Part shown: positions 25,383-34,293 of the stretch, piece after piece | How the letters are laid out: each line of letters starts with the position of its first letter | Numbering within the stretch: position 1 is the stretch's first letter | NCBI RefSeq assembly: GCF_000282495.1 | Contig: NZ_AKJE01000116.1 | Span: 1 to 51,938, forward strand | Reading direction: 5' to 3' | DNA length: 51,938 nucleotides | Source of the DNA: Pseudomonas sp. GM79 | Lineage (GTDB): Bacteria; Pseudomonadota; Gammaproteobacteria; Pseudomonadales; Pseudomonadaceae | The notes under the pieces: model-generated | Database searches by the model: none | Seen by the model: only the letters and a program-made list of their open reading frames with translations | Told to the model about the DNA's origin: nothing | Translations under genes and position numbers: made by a program

Positions 25383-25648
25383 GGCTTTCTCAACGTTTTC
25401 GATTCAATCCCTGACACAGTGTGTCTGACACCGCTCAGCAGAGCTTCAATGTGCACTTCGTCGGAAATTATTCCAATAGACAATGTAGGGGGTTTTTCCC
25501 ACATTCGTGTCAGATCTTTCCGATATTCAGGCCGCTGCACTGCCTACCTAGACTTACGTCCAATGGGCACCCTGCCCGTAGGGGCCGACCATGCCTGTAA
25601 CGATCTGACACAACGATCCGACACAACAATCAGAAAAAGACTGCGGTA
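25383..25648. promoter_or_regulatory. Divergent promoter region with a tandem 13-bp repeat
   Basis: 266 bases between two divergent genes. CGATCTGACACAA (25601-25613) is followed directly by CGATCCGACACAA (25614-25626), a head-to-tail repeat just before the plus-strand gene that could be an activator site. The rest is AT-richer than the neighbouring genes, and I see no open frame I trust. Confidence 0.45.
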
Positions 25649-27589
25649 ATGGTTATGAGTAAAGCGGACGCCTTCACCCAGGCAGGGAAAACCGCGGTGT
25701 TGCAGAACATCCAGGGCACTTTGCAATTCCTACAGCGCTTCCCGCCGTTCAATCAGATGGAAAACGCCCACCTGGCCTATCTGGTCGAGCAATGTCAGCT
25801 GCGTTTTTATGCCCCCGGCGAAAGCATCATCAAACCTGCCGATGGCCCGGTTGAGCATTTCTACATCGTCAAACAGGGCCGGGTCGTGGGCGAACGTCCG
25901 CACACGGCCAAGGGGGGGACCGAAACCACCTTCGAAATCACCACCGGCGAGTGCTTCCCCCTCGCCGCGCTACTGGGGGAACGGGCGACTCGCACCGAAC
26001 ACCTGGCGGCCGAAGATACCTTTTGCCTACAGCTGAATAAGCTGGCGTTCATCAAACTGTTCGCACTTTCCAGCCCGTTTCGCGACTTTGCCCTACGCGG
26101 GGTCAGCAGTTTGCTGGATCAGGTCAACCAGCAAGTCCAGCAAAAAGCCGTGGAAACCCTCGGCACCCAGTACTCGCTCAATACCCGACTGGGTGAACTG
26201 GCCATGCGTCACCCGGTGACCTGCAGTCCGAGCACTGCGCTACGTGAAGCCGTAACGCTGATGCACAATCAACAAGTCGGCAGCATCGTGGTGGTCGATG
26301 AGCAAAAGGCGCCCCTGGGCATTTTCACCCTGCGCGACTTGCGCCATGTGGTTGCCAGCGGCACCAATGATTTCAATGAAGCCATCGAAGGGCACATGAC
26401 CCGGGCGCCGTTTTACCTGACGCCGGACCACAGCGCCTTCGATGCCGCGATTGCAATGACCGAACGGCACATCGCCCACGTCTGCCTGGTCAAGGACCAG
26501 CGCCTGTGCGGCGTGGTCTCGGAACGCGACCTGTTTTCCCTGCAACGGGTCGATCTGGTGCATCTGGCGCGGACTATTCGCAGCGCCCAGAAGCTGGAAA
26601 ACCTGGTGGCGATGCGCGGCGAGATCGGCCAATTGGTGGAGCGGATGCTCGCGCACGGAGCATCCTCGACCCAGATCACCCACATCATCACCCTGCTCAA
26701 CGACCACACCGTGTGCCGGGTAATCGAACTGGTACTCGCCGAGAAAGGCGACCCCGGCGTGCCGTTCAGTTGGCTGTGCTTCGGCAGCGAAGGCCGCCGC
26801 GAGCAGACGCTGCACACCGATCAGGACAACGGCATTCTGTTCGAGGCCCGCGACGCGGCCCACGCCGCCGAGATTCGCGGCAAGTTGCTGCCCATCGCCC
26901 AGCAGATCAATCAGAACCTGGCGCTGTGCGGCTTCACCCTGTGCAAAGGCAACATCATGGCCGGCAACCCCGAACTGTGTTTGTCTCGGGCCGAATGGGC
27001 GCGACGTTTTGCGGCGTTTATCCGCGAGGCGACTCCGGAAAACCTGCTGGGGTCGAGCATCTATTTCGACCTGCGCGTAGTCTGGGGCGACGAGCGAGGC
27101 TGCGAGCAACTGCGCCAGGGTATTCTCGATCAGGTCGGCGACAACCGCTTGTTCCAACGGATGATGGCCGAAAACGCCCTGCGTAACCGTCCACCCGTAG
27201 GACGTTTCCGCGAATTCGTGCTGGCTCGCAAGAATGGCGAGAAAGCCACCCTCGACCTGAAACTCCAGGGCTTGACCCCTTTCGTCGATGGCGCTCGAGT
27301 GCTGGCCCTGGCTCACGGCATCGACGCCAACAATACCCTGGAGCGCTTTCGCCAATTGGTGGACAAAGAAGTCATCGAACGGCTGGACGGCGCGGCGTAT
27401 GAAGAGGCGTATCACTTCATCCAGCAAACCCGCATGCAGCAACATCAGCTACAGACCCGGGAGAATTTCCCCTACTCCAACCGCGTCGATCCTGACAGCC
27501 TCAATCATCTGGACCGCCGCATCCTGCGTGAATCCCTGCGCCAGGCCCAACGCCTGCAAAGCAGCCTGACCCTGCGGTATCAGTTATGA
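25649..27589 (+). CDS. cNMP-binding / CBS-pair / DUF294 nucleotidyltransferase protein
   Basis: A 646-residue signalling protein. Domain order: cyclic-nucleotide-binding-like domain (about 30-150), CBS pair (about 190-310, with RHPVTCSPSTALREA and VVSERDLFSLQ), DUF294 nucleotidyltransferase (about 340-480, with CFGSEGRREQTLHTDQDNGI giving GSxxRxE and DxD-like residues) and a C-terminal DUF294-associated helical domain (about 510-640). Such proteins resemble GlnD-type nucleotidyltransferases, but the substrates are unknown. The stop overlaps the start of the exonuclease gene, a conserved pairing. ATG 25655 is an alternative start; the ribosome site is weak for both. Confidence 0.87.
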   Translation: MVMSKADAFTQAGKTAVLQNIQGTLQFLQRFPPFNQMENAHLAYLVEQCQLRFYAPGESIIKPADGPVEHFYIVKQGRVVGERPHTAKGGTETTFEITTGECFPLAALLGERATRTEHLAAEDTFCLQLNKLAFIKLFALSSPFRDFALRGVSSLLDQVNQQVQQKAVETLGTQYSLNTRLGELAMRHPVTCSPSTALREAVTLMHNQQVGSIVVVDEQKAPLGIFTLRDLRHVVASGTNDFNEAIEGHMTRAPFYLTPDHSAFDAAIAMTERHIAHVCLVKDQRLCGVVSERDLFSLQRVDLVHLARTIRSAQKLENLVAMRGEIGQLVERMLAHGASSTQITHIITLLNDHTVCRVIELVLAEKGDPGVPFSWLCFGSEGRREQTLHTDQDNGILFEARDAAHAAEIRGKLLPIAQQINQNLALCGFTLCKGNIMAGNPELCLSRAEWARRFAAFIREATPENLLGSSIYFDLRVVWGDERGCEQLRQGILDQVGDNRLFQRMMAENALRNRPPVGRFREFVLARKNGEKATLDLKLQGLTPFVDGARVLALAHGIDANNTLERFRQLVDKEVIERLDGAAYEEAYHFIQQTRMQQHQLQTRENFPYSNRVDPDSLNHLDRRILRESLRQAQRLQSSLTLRYQL

Positions 27590-28293
27590 GCCTGTTTTCA
27601 TGGCTGCGGCCGGTAAGCCCCATTTTGCCCGGCGAACTGCAACAACGTCTGGAGCGCTTGCCTGCCGTGGCCGAGCTGGGCGATTACAGCCTGCGCGAAC
27701 AACGCTGGGTAGTACTCGACCTGGAAACCACCGGGCTGAACCTGAATAAGGATCGGCTGTTGTCCATCGGCGCGGTGGTGATCGAGGACGGGGCGATCGA
27801 TTTCAGCCAGCAATTTGAACGCACGCTGCAATGCACCGAACTCAAACTCGGCCCCAGCGTGTTGATTCACGGTCTGGGCCCGAGCGCCATTGCCGCCGGC
27901 AGCGACCCCGCGCAAGCCTTGCTCGAATTCATGGAGTTCGTCGGCGACAGTCCGGTGTTGGCGTTTCATGCGCCGTTCGACCAGCACATGCTGGGGCGCG
28001 CGCTGAAAGAACATCTGGGCTACAAGTTGCAGCATCCGTTTCTGGACGTGGCCGACATCGCGCCGCTGCTTTGTCCACAGGCCCACATTCGCGAGGCCGG
28101 GCTGGACGAGTGGATCGACTGGTTCAAGCTGGAGGTTTTCGAGCGGCATAACGCCAGTGCCGATGCCTTGGCGACGGCGGAGCTGGTGCTGATTCTGTTC
28201 AGCCGGGCGCGACAGCAGCAGATTCATAGCCCGTTGAATTTGCAGCAGCGACTGAGTCAGTGGAAGCGGCGGCGCCAGGCTCCGTCTTTCTAG
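27586..28293 (+). CDS. DnaQ-like DEDDh 3'-5' exonuclease
   Basis: A 235-residue exonuclease of the DNA polymerase III epsilon type. ExoI is VVLDLETTGLN (Asp45 and Glu47 region), ExoII lies around FHAPFDQHML and ExoIII is RHNASADALATAEL with the histidine and aspartate. All four acidic positions look present. It is too divergent and too solitary to be the replicative proofreading subunit. It overlaps the nucleotidyltransferase gene by four bases (ATGA), so the two probably act together. The substrate could be DNA, RNA or a nucleotide signal. Confidence 0.88.
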   Translation: MSLFSWLRPVSPILPGELQQRLERLPAVAELGDYSLREQRWVVLDLETTGLNLNKDRLLSIGAVVIEDGAIDFSQQFERTLQCTELKLGPSVLIHGLGPSAIAAGSDPAQALLEFMEFVGDSPVLAFHAPFDQHMLGRALKEHLGYKLQHPFLDVADIAPLLCPQAHIREAGLDEWIDWFKLEVFERHNASADALATAELVLILFSRARQQQIHSPLNLQQRLSQWKRRRQAPSF

Positions 28294-28317
28294 ATCTTCG
28301 GTGACTGTTCGGGCCCC

Positions 28318-28410
28318 ATCGCGGGCAAGCCACGCTCCCACAGGTTTTGTGCCGTTTGCGAAATCGGCGGACGACGAAAAACCTGTGGGAGCGTGGCTTG
28401 CCCGCGATGA
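28318..28410. repeat. REP pair, GCCACGCTCCCAC variant
   Basis: ATCGCGGGCAAGCCACGCTC (from 28318) and its inverted copy ending at 28410, separated by about 45 bases. It lies between the exonuclease and the sigma factor. Confidence 0.88.
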
Positions 28411-28497
28411 ACGATAACTTGGTCTGACTGGATATTTCCCCCGCCAAAACCACCCGACCAGCGCCAATTGCTTACCTCCCCCGCCTCTGCCACAATC

Positions 28498-28516
28498 GCG
28501 AACAATTCTCGTTACT
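28498..28516. promoter_or_regulatory. Possible Fur box upstream of the ECF sigma factor
   Basis: A 19-base stretch (GCGAACAATTCTCGTTACT) matches about 12 of 19 positions of a Fur consensus variant. It lies about 27-45 bases before the sigma factor start, the expected place for iron control of such operons. The match is only moderate. Confidence 0.4.
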
Positions 28517-28542
28517 TAACACTTCCCCTTCGGTGATGTTGC

Positions 28543-29061
28543 GTGTCGTCAGTCCAAAGCCCCCAGAGTGAGCTCGTTGGTGCGTTGTATCGCGACCATC
28601 GCGGTTGGCTATTAGCCTGGCTACGGCGCAACGTGGCCTGCCCGCAACGGGCCGAAGACCTTAGCCAGGACACCTTCGTGCGCTTGCTGGGCCGTGACGA
28701 ACTGAAGGCACCTCGCGAACCTCGGGCATTTCTGGTGGCGATCGCCAAGGGTCTGCTGTTCGACTATTTCCGCCGTGCCGCACTGGAACAGGCCTACCTC
28801 ACCGAATTGATGCTGGTTCCCGAAGGCGAACAACCCTCGGTGGAAGAACAGCAACTGATCCTCGAAGACCTCAAAGCCATCGATCGCCTGCTGGGCAAGC
28901 TCTCGAGCAAGGCCCGGGCAGCGTTTCTCTATAACCGTCTCGATGGCCTCGGCCACGCCGAAATCGCTCAGCGTCTGGGGGTGTCGGTGCCGCGGGTTCG
29001 TCAATATTTGGCGCAGGGCATTCGCCAGTGCTACATCGCGTTGTACGGTGAACCGGTATGA
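28543..29061 (+). CDS. fiuI: FecI-type ECF sigma factor (FiuI-like)
   Basis: A 172-residue extracytoplasmic function sigma factor. Region 2 includes the DLSQDTFVRLL segment (about 38-48), and region 4 has a GLGHAEIAQRLGVSVPRVRQYLAQG helix-turn-helix (about 137-161). It starts with GTG at 28543 and its ribosome site is weak. It overlaps the FecR-type gene by four bases, and the siderophore receptor follows, the classic cell-surface signalling order. I use the name fiuI because glcB and creBCD flank the locus as they flank PA0472-PA0470 in P. aeruginosa. The ligand identity (ferrichrome) is therefore inference. Confidence 0.85.
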   Translation: MSSVQSPQSELVGALYRDHRGWLLAWLRRNVACPQRAEDLSQDTFVRLLGRDELKAPREPRAFLVAIAKGLLFDYFRRAALEQAYLTELMLVPEGEQPSVEEQQLILEDLKAIDRLLGKLSSKARAAFLYNRLDGLGHAEIAQRLGVSVPRVRQYLAQGIRQCYIALYGEPV

Positions 29062-30029
29062 GCCCGGTCAATTCCAAGCCCGTGTCGGCTCAGGTGCTGG
29101 ATGCCGCGATTGCCTGGCAACTGTCGCTGGATTCCGGCAACGCGGTCGAGCGCGAAGAGTTTGCCAAATGGCACGCCGCCCACGAAGAACATGCTCGGGC
29201 GTGGCGTCAGTTAGGCATGCTCGACCAGCGTTTCAGCGTTGCCAGCGGCCCGGCCCGCACTGCCCTGCTGCAATCGCGCGAAAGCATCCGGCGCCGGGTG
29301 CGCAAGCTCGGCAGTGGTCTGGCCAGCGTCGTCGCGGTGATCGGCCTGGCGCTGTTCGCCGGTGATCGTTATCTACCCATCGACTATTGGCTGGCCGACC
29401 AGCGCACTGCCACCGGCGAGCAACGCACCCTGCGCCTGACCGATGGCACGCTGATCAACCTCAACACCCACAGTGCCGTGGATGTGCGTTTCGATGAGAA
29501 GCAGCGGCTGATCGTCCTACAGGAAGGAGAAATCCTCGTCGAAACCGGCCATGGCGATGCCCGGCCGTTTATCGTCGAAACTCGCGAAGGCAGCATGCGA
29601 GCACTGGGGACACGGTTCCTGGTCAAGCGTGAAGAAGAAGGCACGCGCCTGAGCGTGTTGCAATCAGCGGTAGCCGCCCATCCCGAATCGAGCCCCGAGG
29701 AACAGATCCTGCGCGAAGGCCAGCAAGTGCTGATACGCAGCAATGGCTTGGGCCTGATCATCGCCCTCAACCTCGGCGCCGATGCCTGGACCCGCGGCAT
29801 GCTGGTGGTGGACAACGCGCGGCTAGAGGATCTGATCCAGGAACTCGCTCGCTATCGTCGCGGGCATCTTGGCGTCACGCCAGAGGTCGCCGACCTGCGC
29901 ATCACCGGCAGCTTCCCGCTGAACGATACCGACAAGGCGTTGAGTGCGCTTTTACCGACCCTGCCGGTGCAGATCGAACAGCACACGCCATGGTGGGTAA
30001 CGGTCGCGAAGGCTGACGCCAAGCCCTGA
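29058..30029 (+). CDS. fiuR: FecR-type sigma regulator (FiuR-like)
   Basis: A 323-residue inner membrane anti-sigma/sigma regulator. The N-terminal cytoplasmic DUF4880 part (about 10-60, with AIAWQLSLDSG and HARAWRQLGMLDQRF) is followed by one membrane helix (about 95-112). The periplasmic FecR domain has GEQRTLRLTDGTLINLNTHS and GEILVETGHGDARPFIVET. It should receive the signal from the STN domain of the receptor and release or activate the sigma factor. It is translationally coupled to the sigma gene. A REPIN separates it from the receptor, consistent with a separate sigma-dependent receptor promoter. Confidence 0.87.
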   Translation: MSPVNSKPVSAQVLDAAIAWQLSLDSGNAVEREEFAKWHAAHEEHARAWRQLGMLDQRFSVASGPARTALLQSRESIRRRVRKLGSGLASVVAVIGLALFAGDRYLPIDYWLADQRTATGEQRTLRLTDGTLINLNTHSAVDVRFDEKQRLIVLQEGEILVETGHGDARPFIVETREGSMRALGTRFLVKREEEGTRLSVLQSAVAAHPESSPEEQILREGQQVLIRSNGLGLIIALNLGADAWTRGMLVVDNARLEDLIQELARYRRGHLGVTPEVADLRITGSFPLNDTDKALSALLPTLPVQIEQHTPWWVTVAKADAKP

Positions 30030-30044
30030 ATTCAGCGCAGATCC

Positions 30045-30135
30045 TGTGGGAGCGGGCTTGCTCGCGAAAGCGGTGTCCTAGGCAACATTAATGTCGACTG
30101 ACACGCCCTCTTCGCGAGCAAGCCCGCTCCCACAG
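30045..30135. repeat. REPIN, inward class
   Basis: Unit from 30045 and inverted partner ending at 30135, with the conserved inward-class spacer (CAACATTAATGTCGACTGAC-like). It lies between the FecR-type and receptor genes. Confidence 0.9.
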
Positions 30136-30194
30136 GGATTGTGCATAACTGACTGGCATTAGGGCAGCTCCCCTCCCCACATTAGAAATGGCTG

Positions 30195-30213
30195 AATATA
30201 AATTATTTTCATC
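30195..30213. promoter_or_regulatory. Possible Fur box or sigma promoter element of the receptor
   Basis: The AT-rich stretch AATATAAATTATTTTCATC matches about 12 of 19 Fur-consensus positions on the minus strand and lies about 75-90 bases before the receptor start. It stands out from the surrounding GC-rich DNA. It could instead be part of the ECF-sigma promoter. Confidence 0.35.
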
Positions 30214-30285
30214 TCGCCCTATCACTTTTGAATTCTCGTCCGGCACCTAGGCAATTGAGAAACATTTCCATTCAGGAGCCGCTGT

Positions 30286-32724
30286 ATGTCCCGTTCGCTA
30301 GACACCGTGTTGCGCCCCCATTTGCTGGCGGTCGCCATTGCCCTTTGCGCCCCTTTGGCCAGCGGCCCACTGATTGCCGCCGAACAGGCGTCCAGCGTTC
30401 GCGCCTACAACCTGCCGGCTGCGCCATTGGCCAGCACCCTGAACCAGATCGCCAGCCAGGCCGGCCTGGCGCTGTCGTTGAATCCATCGCTGGCGGCGGG
30501 CAAGACCTCGGCCCCGGTGAAGGGCCAGTTCGACGCCACGGGCGCCCTGCGTGAAGCCCTGCGCGGCACCGGCCTGCAACTGGAACAGAGCAGCGCCGGT
30601 ACCTACAGCCTGGTGGCCGTGCCCGAGGGCGTGATGGCCTTGCCGGAAACCGCGATCATCGGCGCGGGAAACACTGAAAACGCCTGGGGCCCGACCGAAG
30701 GTTACCTGGCCACCCGCACCGCGGCAGGCACCAAGACCGACGCCGCGATTGCCGAACTCCCTCGCTCAGTCTCGGTAGTCACCCGCGAGCAAATGGATGA
30801 TCGCTCCGTGCTCAGCCTCAACGATGCCCTGCGCTATACCGCGGGCGTACAGAGCAGCGGTTATGGCTCGGATTCGCGCAGTGACTGGCTGCTGGTGCGC
30901 GGTTTTATACCCACTCAGTTCCTCGATGGTTTGCCGCTGCCAAAAGGCAACTACGCCACGCCGAAAATCGAACCGTGGAACCTTGAGCGCATCGCCGTCC
31001 TGCGTGGCCCGGCGTCCTCGGTCTACGGCCAGACGCCGCCTGGCGGTCTGCTGGACATGGTCAGCCGTCGACCCGAGGCACAAAGCAGCCATGAAGTGGA
31101 ACTGCAGGCCGGGAGCAACGAACACAAGCAGATCAACTTCGACAGCACCGGCAAGATCGACGACGAAGGCCAGTTTCTCTATCGCGTCAGCGGTGTGGTT
31201 CGGGACAGCAATGCGCCGGTCGATCACATTCCCGACAAACGCTACAACCTGGCACCCAGCCTGACCTGGAACATCAACGACGACACCCGACTGACCTTGC
31301 TGTCCCAATACACCCGCGACGACACCGGTATCACCGGACAGTTTCTGCCACTGCAAGGCACAAAACTGAGTACCCCCGCCGGCAAGATTTCCCATCACAA
31401 GAACCTTGGCGATCCGGACTGGGAATTCTACGACCGCACCTATTACGCCCTGGGTTATGCCTTCGAACACCGCTTCAACGACACCTGGCAGTTCCGCCAG
31501 AACTTGCGCTACACCAAGAATGACCTGGAATTTCAGGGCATCACCGCCGGCGGGCAGATCTGGCCGGCCGGCCCGGATGAAGCGGTCAGCGACGACGGCA
31601 CCATCCAGCGCACCGCCGGCAAGGTCGATGAGGACATCAGCCAGTTCGCCGTGGATAACAACTTCCAGGCCGACTTCCAGACCGGGGCCCTGAGCCACAC
31701 TTTGCTGCTGGGCCTGGACCACCAGCGTTCCAACAGTAATTCCCGCTGGTTGTGGGGTTCGGCGGGCGTGCCGTCCAGCAACATCAACCGGCCGGTGTAC
31801 GGACAGGACTTTTCCAACGTCACTTACTTCACGATGTACGACTACAACCAAAAGACCCAGCAGACGGGCCTCTACGCTCAGGACCAGATCGCTCTGGACA
31901 ACTGGCGCCTGACGCTCGGCGGGCGTGAAGACTGGGTCCATACCGGCACGATATTCCACAATCAGAACGATGCGACCAACACTCAGCGCGACAAGAAATT
32001 CAGCGGCAACGCAGCGCTCAGCTACGTCTTCGACAATGGCGTAACGCCCTACCTGTCGTATGCGGAGTCTTTCCAGCCAGCATCCGGTGCCACGGTCAAC
32101 AGCACCGATTCGTTCAAGCCGACTGAAGGCAAGCAATACGAAGCCGGGATCAAGTACCAGCCACCCGGTACCAAAACGCTGCTCACCGCTGCCGTGTTCG
32201 ACCTGACTCAGGAAAACCTCTCGGTCACCGAAAACAACATCACCCGTCAGGTGGGTGAAGTCCGGGTACGCGGTCTGGAACTGGAGGCCAGCGGCGACGT
32301 TACCGACAATCTCAAACTGGTCGGTTCGTACACCTACAACGACAGCGAAATCACCAAAGGCGCCAGCGCCGAAAAAGGCAAGCGCATGGCGCAGGTTCCG
32401 CGCCAGCAGGCCACTGCATGGGCCGACTACACCTGGCACAACGGCCTGCTCGATGGCTTCGGCGTGGGCGCCGGTGTGCGTTATGTCGGCGACACCTACG
32501 GCAATACCACCAACACCGATTGGGGCCACGTCGGCTCCTACACCGTGTATGACGCCTCGGCGCATTACGATCTCGGTCGCCTGAACAGTTCGCTCAAGGG
32601 TGTATCGGTTGCAGTGGACGCCAAGAACCTGTTCAACAAGGACTACCTGTCCACCTGCGACGGTTTCTACTGCTACTACGGCGACGAACGCAACGTGGTC
32701 GCCAGCGTGAATTACAAGTGGTAA
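30286..32724 (+). CDS. fiuA: TonB-dependent siderophore receptor with STN signalling domain (FiuA-like)
   Basis: An 812-residue outer membrane receptor. A signal peptide (about 1-35) ends near LIAAEQ. An STN domain (about 38-107, RAYNLPAAPLASTLNQIASQ onward) contacts the FecR-type protein. A plug domain (about 150-265) contains ELPRSVSVVTREQMDDR and GPASSVYGQTPPGGLLDMVS, followed by a 22-strand barrel ending in VASVNYKW with the terminal aromatic residue needed for outer membrane insertion. AGGAG precedes the ATG. Position after the sigma and FecR genes makes it their transducer. Ferrichrome as ligand comes from synteny with P. aeruginosa PA0470; FoxA-like hydroxamate receptors are a close alternative. 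Confidence 0.87.
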   Translation: MSRSLDTVLRPHLLAVAIALCAPLASGPLIAAEQASSVRAYNLPAAPLASTLNQIASQAGLALSLNPSLAAGKTSAPVKGQFDATGALREALRGTGLQLEQSSAGTYSLVAVPEGVMALPETAIIGAGNTENAWGPTEGYLATRTAAGTKTDAAIAELPRSVSVVTREQMDDRSVLSLNDALRYTAGVQSSGYGSDSRSDWLLVRGFIPTQFLDGLPLPKGNYATPKIEPWNLERIAVLRGPASSVYGQTPPGGLLDMVSRRPEAQSSHEVELQAGSNEHKQINFDSTGKIDDEGQFLYRVSGVVRDSNAPVDHIPDKRYNLAPSLTWNINDDTRLTLLSQYTRDDTGITGQFLPLQGTKLSTPAGKISHHKNLGDPDWEFYDRTYYALGYAFEHRFNDTWQFRQNLRYTKNDLEFQGITAGGQIWPAGPDEAVSDDGTIQRTAGKVDEDISQFAVDNNFQADFQTGALSHTLLLGLDHQRSNSNSRWLWGSAGVPSSNINRPVYGQDFSNVTYFTMYDYNQKTQQTGLYAQDQIALDNWRLTLGGREDWVHTGTIFHNQNDATNTQRDKKFSGNAALSYVFDNGVTPYLSYAESFQPASGATVNSTDSFKPTEGKQYEAGIKYQPPGTKTLLTAAVFDLTQENLSVTENNITRQVGEVRVRGLELEASGDVTDNLKLVGSYTYNDSEITKGASAEKGKRMAQVPRQQATAWADYTWHNGLLDGFGVGAGVRYVGDTYGNTTNTDWGHVGSYTVYDASAHYDLGRLNSSLKGVSVAVDAKNLFNKDYLSTCDGFYCYYGDERNVVASVNYKW

Positions 32725-32749
32725 CGGGTTGACCCCATCGCGATAAAAC

Positions 32750-32779
32750 AAGGGTCACGGCACAGCCGTGACCCTTTTG
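32750..32779 (+). terminator. Rho-independent terminator after the receptor
   Basis: AGGGTCACGGC (32751-32761), a three-base loop and GCCGTGACCCT (32765-32775) followed by TTT. It ends the receptor transcript, although the PepSY gene starts only 15 bases later, so that gene may depend on read-through. Confidence 0.85.
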
Positions 32780-32793
32780 CATTTGGATGAATC

Positions 32794-33924
32794 ATGAAAA
32801 GCAAAACCATCCGCCGCTGGTCATTCGTTCACACCTGGACCAGCCTGATCTGCACGGTATTCCTGCTGATGCTGGCGCTGACTGGCCTGCCGCTGATCTT
32901 CCACCACGAGATCGACCATCTGCTGGGCGATGCCGCCGAGTTGAAATCCATGCCGGCCGATACCCCGCAGCTGGATTTGCAGCAGTTGGTGCAAGCGGCT
33001 GAAAAGCATCGTCCTGGCGACGTCGTGCAGTATTTCGGCTACGACGATGAAGACCCCAACGGCGTGATCGCCATCATGGCGCCCACCGCCGGCACCGAGC
33101 CGAACTCGTCCCACACCTTCCTGCTCGACGCTCGCACCGGCGAAGCATTGGAAATGCCGTCGGCCAATGGCGGGCTGATGATGGTCATGCTGCGCCTGCA
33201 CGTGGACATGTTCGCTGGCCTGCCGGGCAAGTTGCTGCTGGCGTTCATGGGGATTCTGTTTGTGCTGGCGATCGTCTCCGGAACGGTGCTGTACCTGCCG
33301 TTCATGCGGCGTTTGAAGTTCGCCACCGTGCGCCACGACAAATCCACCCGCCTGCGTTGGCTCGATCTGCATAACCTGATCGGCGTGGTGACGCTGACCT
33401 GGGCCTTGGTGGTCGGCGTGACTGGCGTGATCAGTGCCTGCGCCGACTTACTGATCGCCGCGTGGCGCAGCGACAGCCTGAGCGCGATGATCGCGCCTTA
33501 CCGCGATGCGCCGCCGCTGACTCAATTGGCGCCTGCGACCCGTCTGCTCGACATCGCCAAAGAAGTCGCGCCGGGCATGCAGCCCGATTTCATCGCCTTC
33601 CCCGGCACGCGGTTTTCCAGCGAACACCATTACGCCGTGTTCATGAAAGGCAGCACTCACCTGACCTCGCACCTGCTGACACCGGTGTTGATCGACGCCA
33701 GCACCCTGCAAGTTACCGCCGTGGCTGAACGCCCTTGGTACATGGACGCCATGGGCATGTCGCAGCCGCTGCACTTCGGGGATTACGGCGGCATGCCGAT
33801 GAAGATTCTCTGGGCGGCGCTGGATGGGCTGACGATAATTGTGCTCGGCAGCGGCGTTTACCTGTGGGTCGTGCGGCGCAAGGTCGCGAAACCTGTACTC
33901 GAAAACGTGGAGAACCCGGCATGA
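32794..33924 (+). CDS. PepSY-associated TM protein (FoxB/PiuB type)
   Basis: A 376-residue inner membrane protein with four main hydrophobic helices (about 15-37, 145-170, 196-222 and 343-362) and a large periplasmic PepSY-like segment. It starts MKSKTIRRWSFVHTWTSLIC with the family HxW motif; RLHVDMFAGLPGKLLL and LDLHNLIGVVTL are typical. Such proteins are found beside siderophore receptors and are thought to help iron release or reduction of the siderophore at the inner membrane. It follows the receptor and overlaps the next small gene by four bases. Confidence 0.86.
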   Translation: MKSKTIRRWSFVHTWTSLICTVFLLMLALTGLPLIFHHEIDHLLGDAAELKSMPADTPQLDLQQLVQAAEKHRPGDVVQYFGYDDEDPNGVIAIMAPTAGTEPNSSHTFLLDARTGEALEMPSANGGLMMVMLRLHVDMFAGLPGKLLLAFMGILFVLAIVSGTVLYLPFMRRLKFATVRHDKSTRLRWLDLHNLIGVVTLTWALVVGVTGVISACADLLIAAWRSDSLSAMIAPYRDAPPLTQLAPATRLLDIAKEVAPGMQPDFIAFPGTRFSSEHHYAVFMKGSTHLTSHLLTPVLIDASTLQVTAVAERPWYMDAMGMSQPLHFGDYGGMPMKILWAALDGLTIIVLGSGVYLWVVRRKVAKPVLENVENPA

Positions 33925-34100
33925 GACCGAGACAGTCGAACTTCTGGAAGGTCTTTGCCACGCCCACCGTCATTGCCCTGCTCAGCGCCGCGGGGCTGTT
34001 TGCCGCGTTGCTGGGCGATGGCGTGTGGGATGCATTGAGCTGGCTCGGGCTGGGCATCCCCGCCGCCCTCGCCATGCGCGGGCTGCTGCAACGCCATTGA
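33921..34100 (+). CDS. Small membrane protein coupled to the PepSY gene
   Basis: A 59-residue protein starting MRPRQSNFWKVFATPTVIAL and ending GLLQRH. It has two hydrophobic helices (about 12-33 and 37-52) and a positively charged N-terminus. Its ATG overlaps the PepSY stop in an ATGA. Many iron-uptake PepSY genes are followed by such a small gene. The domain is not recognised; it may be an accessory subunit of the PepSY protein. Confidence 0.8.
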   Translation: MRPRQSNFWKVFATPTVIALLSAAGLFAALLGDGVWDALSWLGLGIPAALAMRGLLQRH

Positions 34101-34113
34101 ACAGCACAAAACC

Positions 34114-34204
34114 TGTGGGAGCGGGCTTGCTCGCGAAAACGGAGTGTCAGGCGAAATAAATGCCAACTGATACACCGCTTTCGCGAGCAAGCCCGCTCCC
34201 ACAT
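34114..34204. repeat. REPIN, inward class
   Basis: Unit from 34114 and inverted partner ending at 34204 with the inward-class spacer (AAATAAATGCCAACTGATAC-like). It directly follows the small membrane protein gene. Confidence 0.9.
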
Positions 34205-34293
34205 TTCGTTCCGTGCTCAGCCGTGAGCTCGTGCTTGAGCTCAAGCACTAAAGCGCTATGCTGCCGACACTGCCCATGATCGAGATCGTTGCC

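Noticed and set aside
30766..32751. A 661-codon frame opposite the siderophore receptor
   Set aside because: Antisense shadow of a clear TonB-dependent receptor; no recognisable features.
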